64,000 nt of DNA from Vibrio neonatus (GTDB lineage Bacteria > Pseudomonadota > Gammaproteobacteria > Enterobacterales > Vibrionaceae). The notes beneath the pieces were generated by a model, which saw only the letters and a list, made by a program, of their open reading frames with translations, did not search any database and was not told the DNA's origin. The DNA is taken from assembly GCF_024346975.1 (NCBI RefSeq), contig NZ_AP024885.1, positions 682,001 through 746,000 of the forward strand. The letters are read 5' to 3'. The position numbers and the translations under genes were made by a program. Shown here in pieces: positions 1-8,380 of the stretch (the stretch's first letter is position 1; the number at the start of each line of letters is the position of its first letter).

Positions 1-22
1 ACTCTGTGACACTTTTAATAAA

Positions 23-55
23 AACGGGCTTTGCATTCGCAAGCCCGTTTTTTTG
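23..55 (+). terminator. Rho-independent terminator of an upstream gene
   Basis: A 10-bp stem (23-32 with 41-50) is followed by a T run. It ends transcription of a gene lying before the window and isolates the nucleotidase gene that follows. Confidence 0.85.
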
Positions 56-101
56 TTGCTATTTTTTGCATACACATCTAATTGAATAGTAATGGTTGCA
101 A

Positions 102-1748
102 ATGAAATCACTCGTATTAGCAATAGCAGTAGGGACGCTAGCCGTAGGTTGTGCCTCAGACGATATCGTGGTCAGCAACAATGACGACGTGCAAAAACTG
201 ACAATCCTACATACCAATGATCACCACGGTCGTTTTTGGCCAAACAAATACGGTGAATTGGGTATGGCGGCAAGAAAAACGCTGATTGATCAAATCCGTC
301 AAGAAGTTGAATCTGAAGGTGGCGCGGTGCTGCTACTATCGGGTGGTGACATCAACACGGGTGTACCAGAGTCGGATCTTCTGGATGCGGAACCTGATTT
401 CAAAGGCATGACCTTACTGGGCTACGATGCGATGGCGATTGGTAACCATGAATTTGATAACCCATTATCGGTATTAGAAAAACAGCAACAATGGGCTAAG
501 TTCCCGATGCTGTCGGCTAATATTTATGAAAAACAGAGCCAACAGAGAAAATTTCAGCCTTATCAAATGTTTGATAAAGACGGTTTAAAAATTGCTGTTA
601 TAGGCTTAACCACCGAAGACACCGCCAAAATAGGCAATCCTGAATATATCCAAGGCTTAGAATTTAGAGACCCTAAACCTGAAGCAAGGCAGCTGCTAAA
701 AGAGATAGAAACTCGCGAACAACCGGATATTACCATTGCGGTTACGCACATGGGGCACTACCAAAACGGTCAACATGGTGGCAATGCACCGGGCGATGTA
801 GCTCTTGCTCGTTACTTGCCTGAGGGCGCACTGGATATGGTGATTGGCGGTCACTCACAAGAGCCCGTGTGTATGGAAGGCCCAAATTTGGTGAAAAAGA
901 ACTTTAAGCCGGGAGATGCCTGTCAACCAGACCAACAAAATGGCACTTGGATCATGCAAGCCTTCGAGTGGGGTAAATACGTTGGGCGTGCTGACTATGA
1001 ATATTCTGATGGCGAGCTAGAGCTTATTCATTATGCGTTAGTGCCGGTTAACCTGACGAAAAAAGTGGAAGTGGATGGCAAAAAACAGCGCGTGATTGTC
1101 GGTGAAAAAATCGAAGCTGATTCAGATGTAGAAGACTTTTTAACGCCATACCAAGAGCAAGGGCAAGCCAAACTGAATGTGAAAATTGCGCAGTCCAACG
1201 GCAAGCTGGAAGGAGACCGTAATAAGGTTAGGTTTGAACAAACTAACTTAGGTCGCTTAATTGCCACCGCACACATGCAACGTGCTAAAGCGGACTTTGG
1301 CGTCATGAACTCAGGTGGCGTGCGTGACTCTATTGCCGAAGGGGACATTACCTACAAAGACGTACTGACAGTACAGCCGTTTGGCAACATCATTACTTAT
1401 GTCGATATGAAAGGATCTGAGATTTTAGATTACCTAAATGTAGTCGCGACTAAGCCAACCGACTCAGGTGCGTATGCGCAGTTCTCTGGTATTTCGATGA
1501 CTGTGGCAAAAGATGGGGTGAAAAACGTCAAAATTGGCGGGAAAGTGCTAGAAGAAGATAAAATGTATCGCTTCAGTGTGCCAAGCTTTAATGCCGCTGG
1601 TGGAGACGGTTACCCTGTCATTAAAGATCACAGCGGCTTTGTCAACACAGGCTTTGTTGATGCCGAAGTATTGAAGGAGTATCTTGAGAAAAATAGCCCC
1701 ATCGATATTAGAAGTTATGAATCTCGTGGGGAAATGACTTACGAATAG
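102..1748 (+). CDS. ushA: 5'-nucleotidase / UDP-sugar hydrolase lipoprotein (UshA/NutA type)
   Basis: Probable periplasmic or outer-membrane-anchored enzyme that dephosphorylates nucleotides so that nucleosides can be taken up. The N-terminus is a lipoprotein signal with the lipid-attachment Cys at residue 17 of the 548-aa product. The metallophosphatase half shows TNDHHGR, GNHEFD and GGHSQEP, the usual dinuclear metal ligands. The C-terminal substrate half contains NLGRLIA, NSGGVRD and VQPFGN. I chose the ATG at 102; an in-frame TTG at 96 gives two more residues. ybaK follows after 13 bp, so the two are probably co-transcribed. Vibrio members of this family are called NutA and can be chloride-stimulated; that property is known for the family, not seen here. 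Confidence 0.93.
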   Translation: MKSLVLAIAVGTLAVGCASDDIVVSNNDDVQKLTILHTNDHHGRFWPNKYGELGMAARKTLIDQIRQEVESEGGAVLLLSGGDINTGVPESDLLDAEPDFKGMTLLGYDAMAIGNHEFDNPLSVLEKQQQWAKFPMLSANIYEKQSQQRKFQPYQMFDKDGLKIAVIGLTTEDTAKIGNPEYIQGLEFRDPKPEARQLLKEIETREQPDITIAVTHMGHYQNGQHGGNAPGDVALARYLPEGALDMVIGGHSQEPVCMEGPNLVKKNFKPGDACQPDQQNGTWIMQAFEWGKYVGRADYEYSDGELELIHYALVPVNLTKKVEVDGKKQRVIVGEKIEADSDVEDFLTPYQEQGQAKLNVKIAQSNGKLEGDRNKVRFEQTNLGRLIATAHMQRAKADFGVMNSGGVRDSIAEGDITYKDVLTVQPFGNIITYVDMKGSEILDYLNVVATKPTDSGAYAQFSGISMTVAKDGVKNVKIGGKVLEEDKMYRFSVPSFNAAGGDGYPVIKDHSGFVNTGFVDAEVLKEYLEKNSPIDIRSYESRGEMTYE

Positions 1749-1761
1749 GACTAAGAAGATT

Positions 1762-2235
1762 ATGACACCTGCTGTACGTTTATTGAAAAAGAACAAGGTA
1801 CCCTTTGAACTTCATCAATACAAGCATGACCCTAACCAACACAGCTTCGGACAAGAAGCCGTTGACGCTACGGGAAAGCCCGCAGAACAGGTGTTTAAAA
1901 CCCTTCTTTTCTCAGTGGATGGCACAGCCAACGGTCTCGGGGTTGCTGTCATCCCTGTAAACACTAAGCTCAATCTAAAATTGGCTGCTAAAGCCAACAA
2001 ACTGAAAAAAGCCGCTATGGCAAATCCCGATCTTGCGCAAAAAGTCACCGGCTATTTAGTGGGGGGTATCAGCCCTCTAGCGCAGAAAAAACGCTTGCCG
2101 ACCTTTATTGACCAAAGCGCAGAAAACCTTGCCTCTATGTGTATTAGTGGCGGTAAACGCGGGCTGGAAATTGAGATTTGTCCTAAGCATCTTGCAGAGC
2201 AGGTGCAGGGGAGTTTTGTCAGTCTAGGGGAGTAG
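1762..2235 (+). CDS. ybaK: Cys-tRNA(Pro)/Cys-tRNA(Cys) deacylase YbaK
   Basis: Cytoplasmic trans-editing enzyme of the YbaK/ProX family that hydrolyses Cys wrongly attached to tRNA-Pro. The 157-aa length and single INS-like editing domain are normal for YbaK. It opens with MTPAVRLL, and the family segment EQVFKTLLF near residue 42 carries the conserved Lys. The GYLVGGISPL segment (about 94-103) is the characteristic glycine-rich loop. The gene lies 13 bp behind the nucleotidase gene and shares a bidirectional terminator with the convergent rluF. Confidence 0.93.
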   Translation: MTPAVRLLKKNKVPFELHQYKHDPNQHSFGQEAVDATGKPAEQVFKTLLFSVDGTANGLGVAVIPVNTKLNLKLAAKANKLKKAAMANPDLAQKVTGYLVGGISPLAQKKRLPTFIDQSAENLASMCISGGKRGLEIEICPKHLAEQVQGSFVSLGE

Positions 2236-2300
2236 GTAGAACTCACCCAATAAAGGTCAATTTTGCTTAACGGATGTATTTGCAAAAACAGTGACTTTCT

Positions 2301-2345
2301 AAAACAACAATGCCCGAATGTTGAGTTCGGGCATTGTTGTTTTTA
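2301..2345. terminator. Bidirectional terminator between ybaK and rluF
   Basis: Long perfect inverted repeat (arms 2301-2318 and 2326-2343, 7-nt loop) with an A run on one side and a T run on the other. It can serve both convergent genes. Confidence 0.85.
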
Positions 2346-2362
2346 TAGCATGCTAGGTTCAG

Positions 2363-3385
2363 TTACTTCTTTAAACTCAACTTACCTTTAATGCGAGTCT
2401 TGCTTGGTTGTTCAGAAGCAGCGGGCTTTGTTTTTGGCACGACATAGTGCTTGTTGCCTGATGGTTTGCCGCCTGAGGACTTTTGGTTTGTCGGCTTACC
2501 ATTTGGACGGTGCCTGCTTGGGGTGAACTTGCCATCAAATACTTGTTTTTGCTCATCACGGTTACGGCGCGCTCTAGAGGCTTGGTTTTCTTCTCGACTG
2601 TCGTAGAGTTTAGCGTCGGTGGCTTTTCTGATGCGTCGGCCTTTTACGTCTTTAGTGGACGCTTCTTCGGTGCCCACAGAGTCGCCACTCAGCTCAAGCA
2701 GTACTTTCACTTCATCATCGGTTAAGTAACGCCATTTGCCGTTAGGGATGCCGTCAATGGTGATGTTCATGATGCGTACGCGGCGCAGTTTGAATACGCG
2801 GTAATCCAGCGCTTCACACATGCGTCTGATTTGGCGGTTTAAGCCTTGAGTTAATACGATGCGAAAGCTGTATTCTGATTCTTTAGTGATTTTACACGGC
2901 AGAGTGACGGTATCTAAAATGGATACGCCATTGGCCATCTTCTGCAAAAATTCAGGAGTGATAGCTCTGTCGACACGCACCACATATTCTTTTTCGTGGT
3001 TGTTGCCTGCGCGTAAGATCTTATTCACGATGTCACCATCGTTGGTCAAGAAAATCAGTCCATCAGAGGGCTTATCTAAGCGCCCAATTGGGAAGATGCG
3101 CTCTTTGTGTCCAATAAAATCAACAATGTTACCCGGTATGTCTCGTTCGGTTGTACAGGTGATACCGGTTGGCTTGTTGAGCGCTATATAGATTGGCTTT
3201 TGTTTGGTTCGAAGTGATTTACCATCCACTAGAACTTCATCTCCAGAGGTGACTTTGGTGCCCATTTCTGGGATTTGACCATTAATAGTCACTCGGCCTT
3301 GTTCAATCAGTCGGTCTGCTTCTCTGCGAGAGCAAAACCCCGTTTCACTGATGAATTTATTTAATCGCTTTGCGTTGTCGGACAT
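2363..3385 (-). CDS. rluF: 23S rRNA pseudouridine(2604) synthase RluF
   Basis: Modifies U2604 (and in E. coli also U2605-region or tRNA-Tyr sites) to pseudouridine. An S4 RNA-binding domain covers about residues 1-60 ([20 protein letters not shown]). The catalytic Asp is in [12 protein letters not shown], and the family-specific [13 protein letters not shown] segment follows. The product is 340 aa, longer than E. coli RluF because of a very basic, low-complexity C-terminal tail of about 100 residues, which probably binds rRNA. The reading frame stays open upstream into smrA, but the S4 domain and an AGAGAG-type ribosome site point to the ATG at 3385. It lies 17 bp after smrA and is likely in the same operon. 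Confidence 0.93.
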   Translation of the reverse strand: MSDNAKRLNKFISETGFCSRREADRLIEQGRVTINGQIPEMGTKVTSGDEVLVDGKSLRTKQKPIYIALNKPTGITCTTERDIPGNIVDFIGHKERIFPIGRLDKPSDGLIFLTNDGDIVNKILRAGNNHEKEYVVRVDRAITPEFLQKMANGVSILDTVTLPCKITKESEYSFRIVLTQGLNRQIRRMCEALDYRVFKLRRVRIMNITIDGIPNGKWRYLTDDEVKVLLELSGDSVGTEEASTKDVKGRRIRKATDAKLYDSREENQASRARRNRDEQKQVFDGKFTPSRHRPNGKPTNQKSSGGKPSGNKHYVVPKTKPAASEQPSKTRIKGKLSLKK

Positions 3386-3402
3386 AGTTCTCTCTGTTTG
3401 AG

Positions 3403-3993
3403 TTAACCAAGACGCTTTTGATGTCGTTCTCGATTCTCTAGTTTCTTTTCTGTGTTCTTTTTCAGCATCACGTACACGGCGCCACTTCCGCCATGAAAAA
3501 CTTGCGCTGAATGAACACAAAGCACTTCATTAATTTGTTGTAGCCAAAAAGCCACGTAGCTTTTCATTAATGCCGGTGGCGTAGATTTATGACCTTTGCC
3601 ATGCACAATGATGATGGTTCTGGCATCGAGCTTTAAGCACTGCTTGAGGAAGTGTACAACTTCGTCTCTGGCTTGAGTCAGGGTTCTGCGATGCAAATCT
3701 AACTTAGCTTGAATTGGGTACTTACCTAGCCTTAATTTACGGTAGACACCGTCTTGTACGCCGCTACGTTTAAACTCAATAATATCGTCAGGCTTTAGCA
3801 TTGGCGCATTATCAAGTGTTAGGTATTCTGGTAATTCTTCTTCAATACTCACTGCCGCTTTTTGTCTCAACAGATGATTTTCATCAACAGTGTGAGATTT
3901 TTTATGTACCGCAGTATCTTGAGGGAGAGGTTTTACATCGCCCATCATCTCCTGGAAGGAAAAATCGTTTTCAAATTCTTCAGACATAGACAT
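3403..3993 (-). CDS. smrA: Smr-domain protein SmrA (YdaL family)
   Basis: Small MutS-related domain protein, a family with nicking endonuclease activity on DNA or RNA. The C-terminal Smr domain shows LDLHRRT (near residue 107), the conserved [11 protein letters not shown], and [10 protein letters not shown] near the end. The N-terminal half is acidic and less conserved, with [20 protein letters not shown] matching E. coli YdaL. The length (196 aa) is normal. ATGs at 3993 and 3987 are both possible starts; neither has a convincing ribosome site. rluF follows after 17 bp. Confidence 0.87.
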   Translation of the reverse strand: MSMSEEFENDFSFQEMMGDVKPLPQDTAVHKKSHTVDENHLLRQKAAVSIEEELPEYLTLDNAPMLKPDDIIEFKRSGVQDGVYRKLRLGKYPIQAKLDLHRRTLTQARDEVVHFLKQCLKLDARTIIIVHGKGHKSTPPALMKSYVAFWLQQINEVLCVHSAQVFHGGSGAVYVMLKKNTEKKLENRERHQKRLG

Positions 3994-4174
3994 CAAGAAA
4001 TTGTTTGAGATAGGGAGATTATAATTGGAAAAAACGGAACGTCACTTAAAAAAGAAAAACCGAGGCAATTCAAATTGACTCGGCGCAACAAAATAGCTGC
4101 AATGATCTAGTGAGGAGATACATCATTCATTGCTGAACGATTCCTCTATGTTAGGTTGATACGAAAATGCTGTA

Positions 4175-4188
4175 ATGATCTAAATCAA
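4175..4188. promoter_or_regulatory. Possible FNR-type site
   Basis: ATGAT-CTAA-ATCAA differs from the FNR consensus TTGAT-N4-ATCAA at one position. It lies about 180 bp upstream of smrA and 130 bp before the tRNA promoter. Its target is unclear, and a match of this size can occur by chance. Confidence 0.3.
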
Positions 4189-4306
4189 TTGTTATTCGCA
4201 TGTAATAAAATCATGTGTATTTTTGACGGGTGCATGCATATTAATGTGTGGCCGGACGAATAATCGCCACTTGGTGCCAACAAATGACAAATTATAAAAT
4301 TAGAGG

Positions 4307-4336
4307 TTGCACAGGGAAAAAATATCCGTATTATAC
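4307..4336 (+). promoter_or_regulatory. Probable promoter of tRNA-Pro
   Basis: TTGCAC at 4307-4312 and TATTAT (4329-4334) or TTATAC (4331-4336), spaced 16 or 18 bp, with a GC-rich stretch just after, as in stable-RNA promoters. The tRNA starts about 65 bp downstream. Confidence 0.5.
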
Positions 4337-4401
4337 GCCTTCTCAGCAGGAAACAGTTCTTGTGGAGTAGTCATAAAGTGCAAACTTTATTGATGAAATC
4401 T

Positions 4402-4478
<77 letters not shown>

Positions 4479-4485
4479 TCTTTAG

Positions 4486-4516
4486 AAACCCCGCAACTTT
4501 GTTGCGGGGTTTTGTC
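4486..4516 (+). terminator. Terminator of tRNA-Pro
   Basis: A 12-bp perfect stem (4486-4497 with 4501-4512), TTT loop and short T tail begin 8 bp after the tRNA. Confidence 0.9.
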
Positions 4517-4610
4517 GTTTCTGGCTATCTGAAATCCTACCTAAATATACTTTCTTTAGTCTCTCATCCATTTTTCTTTCCCAAGCAGGCATGATTTAAC
4601 AGCCTCCTTT

Positions 4611-4658
4611 AGCACGGTTTGCTGAATGCTCAAGAGAATCTCACCGTGCTTATTTTTT
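4611..4658 (+). terminator. Hairpin with T tail upstream of the barrel gene
   Basis: AGCACGGT (4611-4618) pairs with ACCGTGCT (4643-4650) across a 24-nt loop, followed by TATTTTTT. It could be a second terminator after the tRNA or the end of a short RNA. No gene was found between 4517 and 4610. Confidence 0.45.
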
Positions 4659-4727
4659 GTACAATAGTTGCTATAAATAGAAAACTTGTCTAAAAATTAT
4701 ACACCGTACGTAAGTAAGGATCTTGTA

Positions 4728-5723
4728 ATGTTAGGCAAACTAAATCTTTGGTGTGGTGCTGCTTTACTGTGTGTAGGACCCAATATCTATGCTCAAGAGA
4801 GCGCAGAAGAGAAGAGTGATGTGACGTTAACTGTAGGTGATGTCATTGATAAGCCAGGGGTCTTGTCTCCTAAGGGAACTTGGTCATTAGAAGGTTCTTT
4901 AAGTTTTACGCAAAACTCATCCAACAGAGTTTCGGTTGTGGGTTACACCGTATTGCCCACGTTAATCGTAGGCCGCATAGAGGTCAGTGATGCGGATTTT
5001 GTTACCACTACCTTTGGTTTAACCGCTAGGCTTGGTTTGACCAATGCCACTGAGTTTGAAATTCGTTTACCGTATGTATACCGAAATGATCAGGTGGTTG
5101 TAAGGCCGATACAAGACGGATCGCCCGACGTGATCAATCGCTCAACAAGTGGCGGTGCAATTGGGGATCTTGAGGTAGGGTTGCGTCATCAATTTAACTT
5201 TAACACTACGCCATATTGGATAGGCGGATTACGCGTTAAAACTCGAACGGGGCGTTCTCCCTATGATATTGAGATAGACGAAAGCACCAATACTCTAAAA
5301 GAGGTTTCTACAGGCTCTGGGTTTTGGAGTATCGAGCCAAGTTTAACAATGCTTTATCCTTCTGATCCTGCGGTATTGTACGCCAATGTTGGGTATATCT
5401 TTAATATAGAAGACACAGTACAAATCGGCTCTGAAGAGCAGAAGATTGAGCTAGGGGATACGATTTCTATCGGTGGAGGAATGGGTTTTGCGGTGAATCC
5501 AGACTTGTCATTCTCTTTAGGTGTTAGCCACAAAACCATTTTAAAAAGTAAGGTCAACGGACAACAATCTGACGATGCCAAACTTCTTCATTTAGATTCT
5601 TTGACTATGGGTGTTAACCTTAAAATGAATGATCGCTCGTCAGTGAATATCAGTGCTCAAGCTGGATTAACGGAAGATACGCCAGACTTTCAGCTTTCTT
5701 TAAGAGTGCCTTATTACTTCTAG
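4728..5723 (+). CDS. Outer-membrane beta-barrel protein, possible FapF-like exporter
   Basis: A 331-aa secreted protein with a signal peptide ending near NIYA-QE (about residue 23), then a short acidic linker. The rest alternates hydrophobic and polar residues, as in beta-strands, with family-like segments GLTARLGLTNATEFEIRLPYVYR and GAIGDLEVGLRHQF. It closes with an aromatic C-terminal strand, RVPYYF. It resembles the MetA-pathway/transporter-like barrel proteins to which FapF-type amyloid exporters are related. The ATG at 4728 has AAGGA 7 bp upstream; the open frame extends to a TTG at 4686. It faces the peptidase and subunit genes at 6.0-8.4 kb, which suggests it is their outer-membrane exit pore. 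That role is inferred. Confidence 0.6.
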   Translation: MLGKLNLWCGAALLCVGPNIYAQESAEEKSDVTLTVGDVIDKPGVLSPKGTWSLEGSLSFTQNSSNRVSVVGYTVLPTLIVGRIEVSDADFVTTTFGLTARLGLTNATEFEIRLPYVYRNDQVVVRPIQDGSPDVINRSTSGGAIGDLEVGLRHQFNFNTTPYWIGGLRVKTRTGRSPYDIEIDESTNTLKEVSTGSGFWSIEPSLTMLYPSDPAVLYANVGYIFNIEDTVQIGSEEQKIELGDTISIGGGMGFAVNPDLSFSLGVSHKTILKSKVNGQQSDDAKLLHLDSLTMGVNLKMNDRSSVNISAQAGLTEDTPDFQLSLRVPYYF

Positions 5724-5752
5724 GTTGATAGGTTGATAGGTTGATAGGTTGA
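5721..5752 (+). repeat. Four tandem copies of TAGGTTGA
   Basis: Four perfect 8-bp units start exactly at the TAG stop codon of the barrel gene. Short perfect arrays like this change copy number by slippage; here that would alter only the 3' untranslated region. Confidence 0.95.
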
Positions 5753-5767
5753 TTCTAATCCACTGAG

Positions 5768-6034
5768 TTAAACCACAAATACCGGCAAACAAAATCTTTG
5801 TATCTTCTGCCCTAAAATGCATTGAAGTAGTGAGTTTGTTCCCGCATAAATTGTGCTGTGAGCATAGGAATTAGTGCGAACACACATGATAGAGCTATAG
5901 TGAGGCATCAGGCGAGCAACTGATCCATTGGAAGGGAAAGACTTTATATTGAGCTTGCTGTGGTTACCTAACTTTAAAGTATGACTGTAAAGACTGCTTT
6001 TGAAAGTAGCTTTCACAACATTATTTTTATGCAC
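5768..6034 (-). pseudogene. Probable decayed relic of an amyloid-motif subunit gene
   Basis: An 88-codon open stretch lies at the downstream end of the subunit operon. Between 5826 and 5858 its DNA closely matches the motif-coding end of the 248-aa subunit gene (7675-7706). Shared blocks are TAGTGAGTTTG, CCCGCAT and TTGTGC, with two extra bases in between. The translated block AGTNSLLQ matches AGANSLVQ of the subunit, while the extra bases shift the frame of the preceding Ala-Gln. It has no signal peptide. I read it as the remnant of a fourth subunit copy. The match is short, so chance or local gene conversion cannot be excluded. Confidence 0.4.
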
Positions 6035-6043
6035 GGTTAACCA

Positions 6044-6586
6044 TTAGTAGTGATGGTTTAGTAATGCCCCTTTAAGGCGAATATCGTCTCTTATTTGTTT
6101 GTTTACCCCTTCTACTCGAGCATCAATATCCACGACAGTATCTAACCCCAGCACACTATTGTCGAGTGTATTCTGAATAATGTTAATCAGGCTAGGTGTA
6201 GAAATTGTTTGGCTTACATAAGGTTGATCTGGCTGGCTATTTACATCTTCAACAATGTTTCCATCACCTGCTTTTACGATATTAATTAATCCAGAGTTAC
6301 CCTGAGGAACAACTGTGTTCGGTTTTGTTTCAGCGGTGAGTGTGCCATTTCTAAACACTAAATTAGCAATGGTGGTACGGTAGAATTTCTCTCCATTAAC
6401 AGCCGCACTAATGCTAATGCCAATATCAACAATGTAGTCATTTGCAAGTTGAAAACCACCGCGTAGCTCTGACAGTGCCGCATTATCTAAAACATATGCA
6501 TTAGGCAGGTCTATTTCATCGGCGAGTGTTGGGGCGCTGTGCATCAAGCATAAGGCGCAAGCTAAAGCTAATTTCTGGCGTGTCAT
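6044..6586 (-). CDS. Secreted protein with RGG leader motif and Q-x4-N motif (Fap-like accessory subunit)
   Basis: A 180-aa secreted protein with a signal peptide (about 1-22, ending LA-DE). Next comes DEIDLPNAY and then AALSELRGGF, with Gly43-Gly44 resembling the double-glycine site that C39 peptidases cut. Two related segments follow: LINIVKAGDGNIV (about 99-111) and LINIIQNTLDNSV (about 132-144). The second carries the Q137-x4-N142 spacing seen in curlin-type amyloid repeats. It is the last gene of the four-gene operon, 8 bp behind the C39 peptidase, with an AGGAGC ribosome site. The function (subunit, nucleator or adaptor) is not known. Membership in a Fap-like system is inferred from motif and context. 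Confidence 0.65.
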   Translation of the reverse strand: MTRQKLALACALCLMHSAPTLADEIDLPNAYVLDNAALSELRGGFQLANDYIVDIGISISAAVNGEKFYRTTIANLVFRNGTLTAETKPNTVVPQGNSGLINIVKAGDGNIVEDVNSQPDQPYVSQTISTPSLINIIQNTLDNSVLGLDTVVDIDARVEGVNKQIRDDIRLKGALLNHHY

Positions 6587-6594
6587 AGGTGCTC

Positions 6595-7278
6595 CTAGTA
6601 GTCTCCAGAAACCGGTAAGGTAATACTAAATATCCCTAGAGAGTCTCTTGATATCCCCGTATCTAAAGGGGAGGACTGATATATGGAAAAATTATCATTT
6701 TGAATAAAGCTTTCTCTTCCTACATTGGCTTCACTACGAACTAATAAGATTAACCCTGAGTAGTAAGGTTGAAACTCTTCAATAGACATAATGAGTGTGC
6801 CTCGTGAAGGATCACCTAAAATAACTTTGTCTTTGGTTATTCCCTTGATTACAACAAAATGCATGTACCCCTCGAAGTTGACCAAGGTAATTCCAGGTAC
6901 ACCTATATCTCGTATTTTATTTAAGCTCAATTTAAAACCATCAGACTTTAAGCCAATAGATTGTAGATAGAACTTCATATCAAGGAGGGAAAACCCTTTT
7001 TTGTTGATCACCTCTTTATTGCCCTTGTCGTACATGACTTTGAAAATCTGTTGTTCTTTTATCGGCCGTTGATAGTGGAAGTGTAAAAGTGATGCCAGTG
7101 CGGCAGAGCCACAACTGAAGTCATACTGTTGAAGATAGACATCGCCAAACAGAGTCTCTTTATAACTTTTTACAGGGACAGAGTAATTGGCTCTGTGGGG
7201 TAAAAAGTCAATAGCAAAAGTTGATGCTGAATAAATCAGCACCAACCCAACTAGACATTGTCGTATTATCTTTAACAT
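6595..7278 (-). CDS. Periplasmic C39 family cysteine peptidase (FapD-like)
   Basis: A 227-aa peptidase with an N-terminal signal (about 1-22), so it acts in the periplasm and not as part of an ABC exporter. The C39 active site is complete: oxyanion Gln50, Cys56 in QQYDFSCGSAAL, His140 in GYMHFVVIKG and Asp156 in ILGDPSRG. C39 enzymes usually trim leaders after Gly-Gly; in Pseudomonas Fap systems the stand-alone member FapD processes or licenses the secreted amyloid proteins. It lies in a tight operon between two small secreted proteins (8-bp gaps on both sides), one of which has an RGG motif. The peptidase call is firm; the substrate is inferred. Confidence 0.85.
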   Translation of the reverse strand: MLKIIRQCLVGLVLIYSASTFAIDFLPHRANYSVPVKSYKETLFGDVYLQQYDFSCGSAALASLLHFHYQRPIKEQQIFKVMYDKGNKEVINKKGFSLLDMKFYLQSIGLKSDGFKLSLNKIRDIGVPGITLVNFEGYMHFVVIKGITKDKVILGDPSRGTLIMSIEEFQPYYSGLILLVRSEANVGRESFIQNDNFSIYQSSPLDTGISRDSLGIFSITLPVSGDY

Positions 7279-7286
7279 GACATTTG

Positions 7287-7610
7287 CTACTTAATACTTA
7301 GGTTTATAACAGTTGAGTTCTGTATGAGCACGTTATTGCCGGTGTTTTGTATAACACTTGATATACCAGAACTGTCTGCAAATGCACCTGAAGCCATTAT
7401 GTTACTCCCACTTACTGTATTGTCGGCTACGTTACCATCTATAGCACCATCGATATCTGAAGTTAAACTAGTGACATCAAGTTCAACATGCTTTTGTCCC
7501 CTAGATTGCTCCATGATATCAATGGCGACTGCGGAGCTAGGTAGCGCGATTTCTTCAGCCTGTATAGAGAAGGTTAACATCAAACTTATTGTACACAGTG
7601 CCGAGCGCAT
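7287..7610 (-). CDS. Small secreted protein with C-terminal Q-x4-N amyloid-like motif (Fap-like minor subunit)
   Basis: A 107-aa protein with a signal peptide ending near IQA-EE. The mature start EEIALPSSAV resembles DEIDLPNAY of the 180-aa neighbour and is followed by SRGQ in place of SELRGG. The C-terminal block SSGISSVIQNTGNNVLIQN has Gln and Asn spaced Q-x4-N and closely follows the same block in the 248-aa protein. Of two adjacent ATGs, the second (7610) is better spaced from AGGAGG. It sits 23 bp after the 248-aa gene and 8 bp before the peptidase gene. A nucleator or minor subunit role is inferred. Confidence 0.65.
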   Translation of the reverse strand: MRSALCTISLMLTFSIQAEEIALPSSAVAIDIMEQSRGQKHVELDVTSLTSDIDGAIDGNVADNTVSGSNIMASGAFADSSGISSVIQNTGNNVLIQNSTVINLSIK

Positions 7611-7633
7611 CATTACCTCCTAGCTAGTAAGGT

Positions 7634-8380
7634 TTAGTTGCCGTGAATACTGGCGTTGGTATTTACAGATTGTTGCACTAGTGAGTTTGCACCCGCATTT
7701 TGTGCAACCGTTGTGATACCAGCAATACTAGACATACCGTCGATGCTGTTCGCTGTGCGTATGTTTAGCGCACCTGCTGTGCCATTAGAGTGTTTTTTCG
7801 AACGGCTACGCTGATCACTACCACCACTCATACCAAGCTCAACATCGTTATCATCTACTTCACCATTAAGCTCAGAGTTTGCTACAACAAAGTTAGCTTC
7901 GACGTTTAGCTCATATCGAGTATCAGTATTGAAGCTGTCATCAATTGTAAGGGTTTTACTTGAATCTGAATCAATGTTGAAACTGTCAGCTAACTCTAGG
8001 CTTTGACTCGAGTCTCGATTGTAACTATCGGTATAGTCATCTTGTGAACTTGAATCTGAGTCAACTTTAAAGCTATCAGTTACACTCGCGTTGGTGCTGT
8101 TATCGTCGGTTTCAGTAGTGGTCGTAGTAGTGGTTGTAGTACTGCTGCTGTCATTAGCACTGTCAGACCATTGTCGGTTGTTATTACCGTCTTCAACATA
8201 GTTTTCAACTTCGTGTGAGGCTGATGTTGAAGGGATGGTTACGTCATCGATTGGCTCATCTGCTGGTGGATTGTTACCACCACCACCGCCACCGCCACCG
8301 TAGTTTCCTCCAGCCAAGGCATTACCACCAAGTAAAACTGCTGCAAGCACTATCGCGATGTTTGTTTTGTATAGATTCAT
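7634..8380 (-). CDS. Low-complexity secreted protein, candidate fibre subunit (Fap-like; often labelled heme utilization protein)
   Basis: A 248-aa secreted protein, first in the operon. After the signal peptide (about 1-23) comes a glycine tract (25-34), an acidic Ser/Asp-rich region, a run of nine Thr (about 80-88), and repeats of DSF or DSY (101-103, 117-119, 131-133, 147-149) spaced about 15 residues apart. The end holds SSIAGITTVAQNAGANSLVQQ, with Q226-x4-N231. Proteins with such DSFN repeats next to a C39 peptidase are often annotated as heme utilization or adhesin proteins, without heme-binding evidence. I infer the main extracellular fibre or adhesin. Asp and Ser richness may reflect calcium or water exposure. 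The ribosome site is GGGGAA. Confidence 0.65.
   Translation of the reverse strand: MNLYKTNIAIVLAAVLLGGNALAGGNYGGGGGGGGNNPPADEPIDDVTIPSTSASHEVENYVEDGNNNRQWSDSANDSSSTTTTTTTTTETDDNSTNASVTDSFKVDSDSSSQDDYTDSYNRDSSQSLELADSFNIDSDSSKTLTIDDSFNTDTRYELNVEANFVVANSELNGEVDDNDVELGMSGGSDQRSRSKKHSNGTAGALNIRTANSIDGMSSIAGITTVAQNAGANSLVQQSVNTNASIHGN

Noticed and set aside
8101..8160. Short repeats in the low-complexity subunit gene as a CRISPR or VNTR
   Set aside because: The repeats are codon-level Thr and Ser/Asp runs within a reading frame, not spaced direct repeats.
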